Below are positions 1 through 5,718 of a DNA stretch of 9,475 nt, in pieces. Origin of the DNA: an uncultured Hungatella sp. (GTDB lineage: Bacteria; Bacillota; Clostridia; Lachnospirales; Lachnospiraceae); NCBI GenBank assembly GCA_910588505.1, contig CAJUPQ010000102.1, positions 1-9,475 of the forward strand, written 5' to 3'. Each line of letters starts with the position of its first letter. The first letter of the stretch is position 1. The position numbers were made by a program, and so were the translations under genes. The notes under the pieces were generated by a model. That model did no database searches, was not told the DNA's origin, and worked only from the letters and a program-made list of their open reading frames with translations.

Positions 1-1
1 A

Positions 2-133
2 AATTGTGGTATTAGGATTATCATGGATCTTGTCGTGAACCATACTTCGGATGAGCATCCGTGGTTTGTGGAAGCGAAAAAATCGAAGGAGAATCCGTCG
101 GGTTTGTCTGTGTTCCTGCGTCCGGTATGCTGA
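2..133 (+). pseudogene. GH13 alpha-glucosidase fragment (trehalose-6-P hydrolase / oligo-1,6-glucosidase type), truncated
   Basis: Reading from base 2, the frame encodes GIRIIMDLVVNHTSDEHPWF followed by VEAKKSKENP. This is the conserved region I of GH13 enzymes (DLVVNHTSDEHPWF) as found in oligo-1,6-glucosidases and trehalose-6-phosphate hydrolases, which act in the cytoplasm on PTS-imported or oligomeric alpha-glucosides. The family would continue with something like YRDYYIW, but after KENP (about base 96) the frame gives SGLSVFLRPVC and a TGA at 131-133 with no family resemblance. The upstream part lies outside the window. Only about 32 residues of a protein that is normally around 550 are present, and the catalytic Asp and Glu regions are missing, so no enzyme can come from this copy. 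The family is clear from the motif; the exact substrate is inference. Confidence 0.7.
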
Positions 134-744
134 ACTTTTTGATTGGTACGGCTATTTCTGCTGCGGCAGGATTTATCTTTACATATATCATGTCAAATAT
201 GAAGAAATTCAATAAAGAGCTAGAGAAAAGAGAAGCTGTTGCAGAAGAAAAGGCAGATACGTCTGTGGACATTTTTCCGATAACAGAGAAAGGCGTGATC
301 TGCAGTCCGCTGACAGGAAAAGCGATTCCGATGAGCGAGGTGCCGGACGATACATTTGCCGCGGAAGTATTGGGGAAGGGAATGGCAGTCATTCCTTCGG
401 AGGGGAAAGTGGCAGCACCCTGTTATGGTGTGATCTCTGCGCTGTTTGATACGAAACATGCCATTGGCATTACAACGAAAGACGGAGTAGAATTACTGAT
501 TCATGTGGGCGTCAATACGGTAGAGCTTAACGGAAAGTATTATGAGGCTCATGTGGCACAGGGCGATCAGATAAAGCCCGGCCAGGTGCTTCTTACGTTT
601 GATATCCAGAAAATCCAGGAAGCAGGTTATCCGGTGTCCACTCCGGTAATTATTGCCAATACACACGATTATAAAAAGGTGGAGGGGCTGAAGAATGGTG
701 AGATTCACTGCATGGAGCCGCTTATTAAACTGGAGGAATCATGA
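61..744 (+). CDS. PTS permease 3' fragment: last EIIC helix plus complete glucose-type EIIA domain (5'-truncated)
   Basis: The open frame can be read from GTG at 61, but bases 61 to about 96 are GH13 sequence read in another frame, so the true homology starts near residue 13. Residues 17-45 form a final membrane helix of a glucose-superfamily EIIC. A charged linker (46-68) follows, then a full EIIA domain (about 70-222) with IFPITEKGVICSPLTGKAIP, the support histidine in FDTKHAIGI (His133) and the phosphorylated histidine in LLIHVGVNTVELNG (His148). EIIA receives phosphate from HPr and passes it to EIIB. EIIB and nearly all of EIIC are absent, so this copy cannot transport sugar. If expressed, it would be an EIIA tethered by one helix and could serve another permease in trans. 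No convincing ribosome binding site precedes a start in this frame, and ATG at 127 is an alternative. The GH13 neighbour suggests a trehalose or alpha-glucoside system, but the sugar cannot be read from what remains. Confidence 0.72.
   Translation: MVCGSEKIEGESVGFVCVPASGMLNFLIGTAISAAAGFIFTYIMSNMKKFNKELEKREAVAEEKADTSVDIFPITEKGVICSPLTGKAIPMSEVPDDTFAAEVLGKGMAVIPSEGKVAAPCYGVISALFDTKHAIGITTKDGVELLIHVGVNTVELNGKYYEAHVAQGDQIKPGQVLLTFDIQKIQEAGYPVSTPVIIANTHDYKKVEGLKNGEIHCMEPLIKLEES
732..736 (+). promoter_or_regulatory. Ribosome binding site of the HAD gene, choosing between two adjacent ATGs
   Basis: GGAGG lies inside the end of the PTS fragment. It is 4 bases from the ATG at 741 and 7 bases from the ATG at 744. 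The second spacing is closer to the usual optimum, so initiation at 744 is slightly favoured. Confidence 0.55.
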
Positions 745-1580
745 TGGCAGATAAAAAAATTGTATTTTTAGATATCGACGGGACATTTACTGTCCCGTTG
801 GAAAAACCGACGGAGCTTGCGTCAAGGGCAGTACGGGAGGCAAGAAAAAATGGGCACAGGATTTTGATCAGCACAGGGCGTAATATGCCGATCGTAAGCG
901 AGGATGTTCTGGAAGTAGGATTTGACGGTGTGGTTGCCAGTGCGGGAAGGCATATAGAAATTGACGGGAAAGTAATCCGTGACAGTGTACTTCCGGAAGA
1001 AACCATTAAGAAGTGCCTGGAAATTTTTCATCGATTTGGGATTTATTGCCGCATAGAAAGTCCGGAGGGGATTTATATTGATGACAGCCTTCAGGAAATC
1101 CTCACAAGCGCAACGGCAGAACTGTCAAATTCGGAGTTAATCCGAATGAAGAGGGAACTGGATTCGGATGTGGGGGTAAAACCGTATACGGAATATCCTC
1201 ACAAGGGAGCATATAAGCTGGGCTTTATCTGTACGGATCTGGCCGACATTGAGAAAACAAAACCGTATCTGGAGCAGGAGTTTCATTATGTAGTGCATCC
1301 TTATGCAGAAGATGCGGACTGCTATAATGGTGAGATTATACGGAAGGATATGGATAAGGGCGAGGCCATGGAACGTGTCTGTGAATACTATGGTGCGGAT
1401 ATGGCAGATACGGTTGCCTTTGGCGACAATATGAATGATCAGCAGATGCTGGAATATGCGGGGGTTGCCGTTGCAATGGGGAATTCCAGCCAGGAATTAA
1501 AAGACTGTGCAGATATTGTCTGCGAGAGCGTTGAGGAAGATGGGGTTTATTTTGAATTTAAGAGAATGAATCTGATATAG
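741..1580 (+). CDS. Cof-type HAD-IIB hydrolase (sugar-phosphate phosphatase-like)
   Basis: This is a cytoplasmic Mg-dependent phosphatase of the haloacid dehalogenase superfamily, 279 residues, which is normal for Cof/YidA-type members. All four motifs are visible. Motif I is FLDIDGT (nucleophile Asp11, general acid Asp13), motif II is ISTGR (Ser44/Thr45), the motif III lysine lies in RKDMDKGEAM (probably Lys206), and motif IV is FGDNMNDQQML (Asp229, Asp233), followed by VAVAMGNSS. The middle part (about 85-190) is the C2-type cap that sets specificity. The start overlaps the TGA of the PTS fragment (ATGA at 741-744), which implies translational coupling within an old PTS operon. Such phosphatases often accompany PTS genes and may remove excess sugar phosphate, but the substrate cannot be told from sequence. 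A second ATG at 744 is equally possible as the start. The reading frame is intact although its upstream partner is truncated. Confidence 0.88.
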   Translation: MMADKKIVFLDIDGTFTVPLEKPTELASRAVREARKNGHRILISTGRNMPIVSEDVLEVGFDGVVASAGRHIEIDGKVIRDSVLPEETIKKCLEIFHRFGIYCRIESPEGIYIDDSLQEILTSATAELSNSELIRMKRELDSDVGVKPYTEYPHKGAYKLGFICTDLADIEKTKPYLEQEFHYVVHPYAEDADCYNGEIIRKDMDKGEAMERVCEYYGADMADTVAFGDNMNDQQMLEYAGVAVAMGNSSQELKDCADIVCESVEEDGVYFEFKRMNLI

Positions 1581-1745
1581 GAGGGGCTGCGGTGAGATTC
1601 TAAGCCGCATAAACTCGGAACATTCTCAGAAATGATTTAACACGTTAATGCAAAATAAGGGAGATAAAGCTGCTGAAGGAAAAAGTAACCGATGTTGCGT
1701 CGGACAGACAGCGGGATTATTTTTACAGTAATCGCCAATTTCCTC

Positions 1746-1766
1746 TTGAAAAATTCTGTTTTTCAA
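1746..1766. repeat. Perfect 8-bp inverted repeat over the -35/spacer, operator-like
   Basis: TTGAAAAA (1746-1753) and TTTTTCAA (1759-1766) are exact reverse complements around a 5-base centre, TTCTG. The repeat covers the -35 hexamer and most of the spacer of the probable promoter, where a dimeric repressor would block RNA polymerase. I cannot name a regulator. As it is A/T-rich, part of the symmetry could be chance. Confidence 0.45.
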
Positions 1767-1774
1767 TATACAAT
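1746..1774 (+). promoter_or_regulatory. Probable SigA promoter of the decarboxylase operon
   Basis: TTGAAA at 1746-1751 (5 of 6 to the -35 consensus) and TACAAT at 1769-1774 (5 of 6 to the -10 consensus) are separated by 17 bases. A perfect TATAAT overlaps at 1774-1779, but its spacing to the same -35 would be 22 bases. Transcription would begin near 1781, giving a leader of about 85 bases before the ATG at 1868. Confidence 0.55.
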
Positions 1775-1800
1775 ATAATCGGCAGAAATTTGGATTTACC

Positions 1801-1839
1801 GGCCTGGATTTGTTAAATTTCAAACAAACAGATCCGGCC
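1801..1839 (+). promoter_or_regulatory. Leader hairpin 16 bases upstream of the ribosome binding site
   Basis: GGCCTGGATTTGTT (1801-1814) can pair with AACAGATCCGGCC (1827-1839): 13 base pairs including one G-U, with one bulged T and a 12-base loop. It lies within the predicted leader and is followed by AAACTATTTTATAA, a weak U-rich run. It could act as an attenuator-type terminator or as a stabilising or translational control element. No known riboswitch or T-box core is recognisable. Confidence 0.4.
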
Positions 1840-1854
1840 AAACTATTTTATAAT

Positions 1855-1860
1855 GGAGGA
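1855..1860 (+). promoter_or_regulatory. Ribosome binding site deciding the start of the carboxyltransferase gene
   Basis: GGAGGA sits 8 bases from GGAGG to the ATG at 1868. It overlaps an in-frame upstream ATG at 1853, which has no site of its own. The true start is therefore 1868, beginning MSNSAQTS. Confidence 0.8.
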
Positions 1861-1867
1861 CAGCAAA

Positions 1868-3322
1868 ATGAGTAATTCAGCACAAACATCAGCAAGCAGC
1901 CGCATCCACATGCTGCTTGATGAGAACAGTTTTGTTGAAGTCGGCGCCTATGTGACAGCCAGGAGCACAGACTTTAACATGACAGACAAGGAAACACCTG
2001 CTGATGGTGTGGTGACCGGATATGGGACCATTGACGGCTGCCTTGTGTATGTGTACAGCCAGGACGCGGCCGTTTTAGGCGGTTCCATGGGCGAGATGCA
2101 CGCAAAAAAGATCTCCAATATCTACGATATGGCCATGAAGATGGGCGCGCCGGTCATCGGGCTGGTGGACTGCGCCGGTCTGCGGCTGCAGGAGGCTACG
2201 GACGCGCTCAACGGATTTGGAGAGCTGTTTTATCATCAAACCATGGCCTCTGGCGTAATTGTGCAGATTTCGGCCATTTTCGGCACTTGCGGCGGCGGCA
2301 TGGCGGTATCTTCTGCCATTGCGGACTTCACGTTTATGGAAGAAAAGAAAGCAAAGCTATTCGTGAACTCGCCCAATGCCATTGATGACAACTATGCAGG
2401 CAAATGTGACACCGCATCAGCTGCCTATCAGAGTGAGATGGCAGGAACTGTGGATTTTACGGGGGACGAGGCGGAAGTTATAGGAGCGATCCGCTCTCTG
2501 GTATCCGTTCTTCCGTCTAACAACGAGGAGGACATGTCCTACGCGCCCTGCGAAGATGACTTAAATCGGGTCTGCGAGGGCTTGGAGAACTGTGTGGAGG
2601 ATACGGGTATGGCCCTGGCTTCCATTTCCGATGGCGGCTTCTTCATGGAGATGAAGAAGGATTACGCCCCGTCCATGGTGACCGGATTTATTCGTCTAAA
2701 CGGCAGCACCGTAGGCTGCGTGGCCAACCGCAGCGCCGTGTACGGGGAGGACGGAGAGAAGGCGGCAGAGTATGCCCCTGTGCTAGGCGCCAAGGGCTGT
2801 CGGAAGGCCGCCGAGTTTGTAAACTTCTGCGACGCGTTTAACATTCCCCTGCTGACTCTGGTTAATGTAACCGGATATAAAGCGGACAAGTGCAATGAAA
2901 AGACTTTGGCTCAGTCGGCGGCAAAACTGACCTATGCTTTTGCCAATGCCAGCGTGCCCAAGGTGACGGTCATTATAGGACAGGCCTACGGCACCGCGTA
3001 CCTGACCATGGCCAGCAAGTCCATCGGCGCGGATATTGTCTACGCGTGGCCGGACGCGGTCATCGGCATGATGGACGCCACAGCGGCTGCCAAGATCATG
3101 TACGCGGACGAGATCAGGCTATCCGACGACGCCCCGGGACTGATCAGGGAGAAAGCGGCCCGGTACCGCCAGATCCAGTCCAGCGCCATGGCGGCGGCAA
3201 AGAGAGGCTATGTTGATGACATCATTGAGGCGAAAGATACCAGGAAGAGGGTCATTGCCGCGCTGGAGATGTTGTTCACAAAGAGAGAGGATCGTCCATC
3301 CAAGAAGCATGGCACGGTCTAA
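1868..3322 (+). CDS. Acyl-CoA carboxyltransferase-like subunit (methylmalonyl-CoA decarboxylase alpha / 12S family), divergent active site
   Basis: The product (484 residues) belongs to the crotonase-fold carboxyltransferase family of propionyl-CoA carboxylase beta, MmdA and the 12S transcarboxylase subunit, which are usually about 500-520 residues. N-terminal hallmarks are clear: LLDENSFVEVGAYVTARSTD (17-36), DGVVTGYGTIDG (46-57), GGSMGEMHAKKI (71-82), GAPVIGL (93-99) and SGVIVQISAIFG (128-139). The first oxyanion hole GTCGGG (139-144) is kept, and the C-terminal half has ASVPKVTVI (361-369), GQAYGTAY (371-378) and VYAWPDAVIGMM (391-402). Several signatures are altered. SGGARIQEG reads CAGLRLQEA (102-110), the GP-VV-TGE segment reads NSPNAIDD (167-174), PGF-PGT-QE-GGIIRHGAK reads TGYKADKCNEK (335-345), and RKAYGGA reads GQAYGTA. 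The fold and biotin-enzyme context are secure. The acyl-CoA substrate, or whether it is still catalytic, is not. It is the first gene of the operon and is followed by the gamma subunit after 18 bases. Confidence 0.85.
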   Translation: MSNSAQTSASSRIHMLLDENSFVEVGAYVTARSTDFNMTDKETPADGVVTGYGTIDGCLVYVYSQDAAVLGGSMGEMHAKKISNIYDMAMKMGAPVIGLVDCAGLRLQEATDALNGFGELFYHQTMASGVIVQISAIFGTCGGGMAVSSAIADFTFMEEKKAKLFVNSPNAIDDNYAGKCDTASAAYQSEMAGTVDFTGDEAEVIGAIRSLVSVLPSNNEEDMSYAPCEDDLNRVCEGLENCVEDTGMALASISDGGFFMEMKKDYAPSMVTGFIRLNGSTVGCVANRSAVYGEDGEKAAEYAPVLGAKGCRKAAEFVNFCDAFNIPLLTLVNVTGYKADKCNEKTLAQSAAKLTYAFANASVPKVTVIIGQAYGTAYLTMASKSIGADIVYAWPDAVIGMMDATAAAKIMYADEIRLSDDAPGLIREKAARYRQIQSSAMAAAKRGYVDDIIEAKDTRKRVIAALEMLFTKREDRPSKKHGTV

Positions 3323-3340
3323 GGATGAGGTGACAGGCAT

Positions 3341-4108
3341 ATGAAACAGTTTAAGAAACAGGTATTATCCGTGCTTTTGATGGCAGCCTGCCTTTTTGCG
3401 CTGACAGCCTGCACGGCCGAAGTCGTGGAGACTAACGTAGACGCGGCCGAGGCCCAGGGGCTTCAGTCCGTTGCCCAGGCGATGGTAGAGGAGTTTACGT
3501 CCGCGCCGGAGGCCAATGTGGAGGATGCCATCAGGCAGTACCGGGAAAACGACATGGAGCAGATCGCGGCAGGACTGGAAGGCTACTTAAGCGTCAGGAA
3601 GGATCTGGGAGCTTATGTATCCACAGAGGACGGAACGACCATAAAAGGAGAGGACGGCTACACCATTACCCTGAACACGGTATTTGAGAAGAGACCCTGC
3701 CAGTTTGTCCTTACTCTGGACAAGCGGATGGAAAACATCACGTCTTTGTCCTTTACCCCTCATTACACCATGGGGGAGAACATGACCAAGGCAGGCCTTA
3801 ACACCCTTATGGGTATGGGGACCGTATTTCTGGTGCTGATCTTTATCAGCTGGCTCATCAGCTGCTTTAAGTATATCGGGAAGTTTGAGGGCAAGATGAA
3901 GCATCCCCATCCCCCGGCACCCCTAAAGACAAAGCCGTCAGCGTCCGCAAAGCCCCAGACTCCGGCTCCCGAGGAGAACCTTGCAGACGATTTGGAGCTT
4001 GTGGCAGTTATCACGGCGGCTATCGCGGCCTCGGAAGGCACGCCAGCGGACGGGCTGGTGGTCCGCTCCATCAGGCGCGCGCCGGGCAACAAATGGAAAA
4101 GAGCATAA
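3341..4108 (+). CDS. OadG/MmdD-like gamma/delta subunit with an N-terminal lipoprotein-type extracellular domain
   Basis: OadG-type subunits are small single-helix membrane proteins (about 80-120 residues) that hold the sodium-pumping decarboxylase together. This one has 255 residues. Residues 1-24 look like a lipoprotein signal ending in the lipobox LTAC, so Cys24 would be lipidated. Residues 25-145 would be an outside domain with an acidic helical part and a beta-rich part (GYTITLNTVFEKRPCQFVLTL), loosely like small DUF3887-type secreted domains, though I cannot assign it. A membrane helix follows at about 153-176. The inside tail is Pro-rich (187-210) and ends with the OadG signature ELVAVITAAIAASEG (219-233) and LVVRSIRRAPGNKWKR (239-254). 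The topology (outside N-terminus, inside C-terminus) fits OadG. GAGGTG at 3327-3332 precedes the start by 8 bases. The gene is followed by the biotin carrier after 21 bases. Confidence 0.82.
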   Translation: MKQFKKQVLSVLLMAACLFALTACTAEVVETNVDAAEAQGLQSVAQAMVEEFTSAPEANVEDAIRQYRENDMEQIAAGLEGYLSVRKDLGAYVSTEDGTTIKGEDGYTITLNTVFEKRPCQFVLTLDKRMENITSLSFTPHYTMGENMTKAGLNTLMGMGTVFLVLIFISWLISCFKYIGKFEGKMKHPHPPAPLKTKPSASAKPQTPAPEENLADDLELVAVITAAIAASEGTPADGLVVRSIRRAPGNKWKRA

Positions 4109-4129
4109 TCAATCAGGAGGATTATTATC

Positions 4130-4507
4130 ATGAAAAATTATACCATCACAGTAAATGGCAATGTATACGAAGTAACCGTAGAAGAGGGAACATCCACCGG
4201 CGCGGCCCCGGCCCCGAGAGCGGCAGCTCCCGCGGCTCCAAAAGCAGCCCCGGCTCCGGCTCCCAAGGCGGCAGCGCCGGCAGGCGCGCAGGGTTCCGTG
4301 GCAGTTACCGCCCCCATGCCGGGCAAGATCCTTGGCATTAAAGCTCAGGCCGGCCAGGCAGTGGCAAAGGGCGAGGCGATCATCGTCCTAGAGGCCATGA
4401 AGATGGAAAACGAAATTGTGGCTCCTTCCGACGGGACCATTGCCACCATCGAAGTGGCTGTGGGCGATTCTGTAGAAGCAGGCGCTACTCTGGCTACTTT
4501 AAACTAG
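4130..4507 (+). CDS. Biotin carboxyl carrier protein of the decarboxylase (MmdC / 1.3S / GcdC type)
   Basis: The 125-residue protein has three parts. A short N-terminal strand region (MKNYTITVNGNVYEVTVEEG, 1-20) probably binds partner subunits. An Ala/Pro-rich flexible linker spans about 24-55. A biotinyl domain (57-125) carries the biotinylation motif EAMKMEN with acceptor Lys91. APMPGKILGIKAQAGQAVAKG and the closing DGTIATIEVAVGDSVEAGATL are typical. Biotin on Lys91 would accept CO2 at the carboxyltransferase subunit and deliver it to the OadB subunit, where decarboxylation drives sodium export. AGGAGG at 4115-4120 lies 9 bases from the ATG. It is a separate gene here, whereas the biotin domain is fused to OadA in Klebsiella-type enzymes. 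The high GC of the linker makes several false frames overlap it. Confidence 0.95.
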   Translation: MKNYTITVNGNVYEVTVEEGTSTGAAPAPRAAAPAAPKAAPAPAPKAAAPAGAQGSVAVTAPMPGKILGIKAQAGQAVAKGEAIIVLEAMKMENEIVAPSDGTIATIEVAVGDSVEAGATLATLN

Positions 4508-4553
4508 GACTCTGCAGCTTGTATGAACGCAGATTCCGGATGGAGGGATTGAC

Positions 4554-5681
4554 ATGGAATATATAACAAGTACATTGGGGAATCTTCTTCAGCAGACAGC
4601 ATTTTTGAACCTGACAGGGGGCAACCTGATCATGATCGCCGTGGCCTGCGTGTTTTTGTACCTGGCGATCAAGAAAGGATTTGAGCCTCTTTTGCTGGTT
4701 CCCATTGCTTTTGGTATGCTGCTTGTTAATATCTACCCGGATATTATGGAAGACGGAGGACTTCTCCACTACTTCTTTTTGCTGGACGAGTGGAGTATTC
4801 TTCCTTCCCTGATCTTTATGGGAGTCGGGGCCATGACGGATTTCGGTCCCCTGATCGCCAACCCGAAAAGCTTTCTTTTGGGAGCGGCGGCCCAGTTTGG
4901 CATCTACTCCGCCTACTTTATGGCGATCTTTATGGGCTTTAACGACAAGGCGGCAGCGGCCATCTCCATTATCGGAGGCGCTGACGGCCCCACATCCATC
5001 TTCCTGGCAGGAAAGCTGGGACAGACAGGCCTTATGGGCCCCATCGCCGTGGCGGCATACTCCTACATGGCTCTGGTGCCCATTATCCAGCCGCCTATCA
5101 TGAAATTGCTTACCACAGATAAGGAGCGGAGGATCAAGATGGAGCAGCTTCGTCCTGTTTCTAAGCTGGAGAAGATCCTGTTCCCCATCATCGTTACTAT
5201 CGTGGTGTGTCTTATCCTGCCCTCCACGGCTCCCCTTGTAGGTATGCTGATGCTGGGCAACCTGTTTAAGGAGTCCGGCGTTGTGGGACAGCTGGCGGAG
5301 ACTGCTTCCAATGCCATGATGTACATCGTGGTCATTCTTCTGGGGACTTCCGTAGGCGCCACCACCAGCGCAGAGGCGTTCCTCAACTGGGATACCATTA
5401 AGATCGTACTCCTTGGCCTTATCGCCTTTGCCGTAGGCACTGCCACAGGCGTGCTGTTCGGAAAGATCATGTGCAAGGTTACAGGCGGCAAGGTGAACCC
5501 GCTGATCGGTTCCGCAGGAGTGTCGGCAGTACCTATGGCGGCCCGGGTATCCCAGAAAGTGGGAGCGGAGGCTGATCCTACCAACTTCCTTCTGATGCAT
5601 GCCATGGGACCAAACGTGGCGGGCGTAATCGGCACCGCCGTGGCGGCAGGTACGTTTATGGCTATCTTCGGCGTAAAGTAG
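4554..5681 (+). CDS. oadB: Sodium-translocating decarboxylase beta subunit (OadB/MmdB/GcdB family)
   Basis: This integral membrane subunit (375 residues, near the usual size) decarboxylates carboxybiotin and couples it to sodium export. Many hydrophobic helices are seen. Conserved stretches are GFEPLLLVPIAFGMLLVNI (42-60), IFMGVGAMTDFGPLIANP (87-104), ISIIGGADGPTSIF (137-150) and NPLIGSAGVSAVPMAARVSQ (315-334), followed by NFLLMHAMGPNVAGVIG (344-360). The spacing of Asn315, Gly319, Ser324 and Arg331 matches Asn373, Gly377, Ser382 and Arg389, the functional residues known in Klebsiella OadB. Asp144 in GGADGP corresponds to its essential Asp203. All key residues I can place are kept, so the pump is likely active. 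GGAGGG at 4542-4547 precedes the ATG. Family members from oxaloacetate, methylmalonyl-CoA and glutaconyl-CoA enzymes are too alike to assign the substrate from this subunit. Confidence 0.95.
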   Translation: MEYITSTLGNLLQQTAFLNLTGGNLIMIAVACVFLYLAIKKGFEPLLLVPIAFGMLLVNIYPDIMEDGGLLHYFFLLDEWSILPSLIFMGVGAMTDFGPLIANPKSFLLGAAAQFGIYSAYFMAIFMGFNDKAAAAISIIGGADGPTSIFLAGKLGQTGLMGPIAVAAYSYMALVPIIQPPIMKLLTTDKERRIKMEQLRPVSKLEKILFPIIVTIVVCLILPSTAPLVGMLMLGNLFKESGVVGQLAETASNAMMYIVVILLGTSVGATTSAEAFLNWDTIKIVLLGLIAFAVGTATGVLFGKIMCKVTGGKVNPLIGSAGVSAVPMAARVSQKVGAEADPTNFLLMHAMGPNVAGVIGTAVAAGTFMAIFGVK

Positions 5682-5718
5682 AAACAAATTTAATTGAAAA
5701 TAATTTGGAGGTAATATA

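Larger units (their letters stand above)
1581..1867. other. Intergenic region with promoter and leader elements
   Basis: I see no coding potential in this 287-base AT-rich stretch. Besides the promoter, inverted repeat and leader hairpin listed separately, there is a 12-base palindrome TTAACACGTTAA at 1637-1648 and a weak GCGG/CCGC stem at about 1589-1608 just after the HAD stop. The weak stem has no U-tract, so no convincing terminator separates the sugar region from the decarboxylase operon. Confidence 0.5.

Noticed and set aside
86..91. AAGGAG as a ribosome binding site for the PTS fragment
   Set aside because: It belongs to the GH13 coding sequence and no start codon in the PTS frame follows at a usable distance.
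1680..1735. Hairpins around CCGATGTTGCGTCGG and GATTA/TAATC as terminators or RNA elements
   Set aside because: Stems are only 5 bp with no adjoining T run after the stronger one. Such short matches are expected by chance.
1849..1854. TATAAT directly before the carboxyltransferase gene as a -10 element
   Set aside because: It would start transcription inside or beyond the ribosome binding site and has no -35 at a suitable distance.
1853..1867. ATG at 1853 as the start of the carboxyltransferase
   Set aside because: This ATG overlaps the GGAGGA that serves the ATG at 1868 and has no ribosome binding site of its own.
4093..4341. An 82-codon frame overlapping the start of the biotin carrier gene
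   Set aside because: It is out of frame with the carrier and mirrors its Ala/Pro linker as Gly/Ser/Arg. The strong AGGAGG site at 4115-4120 serves the carrier ATG at 4130.
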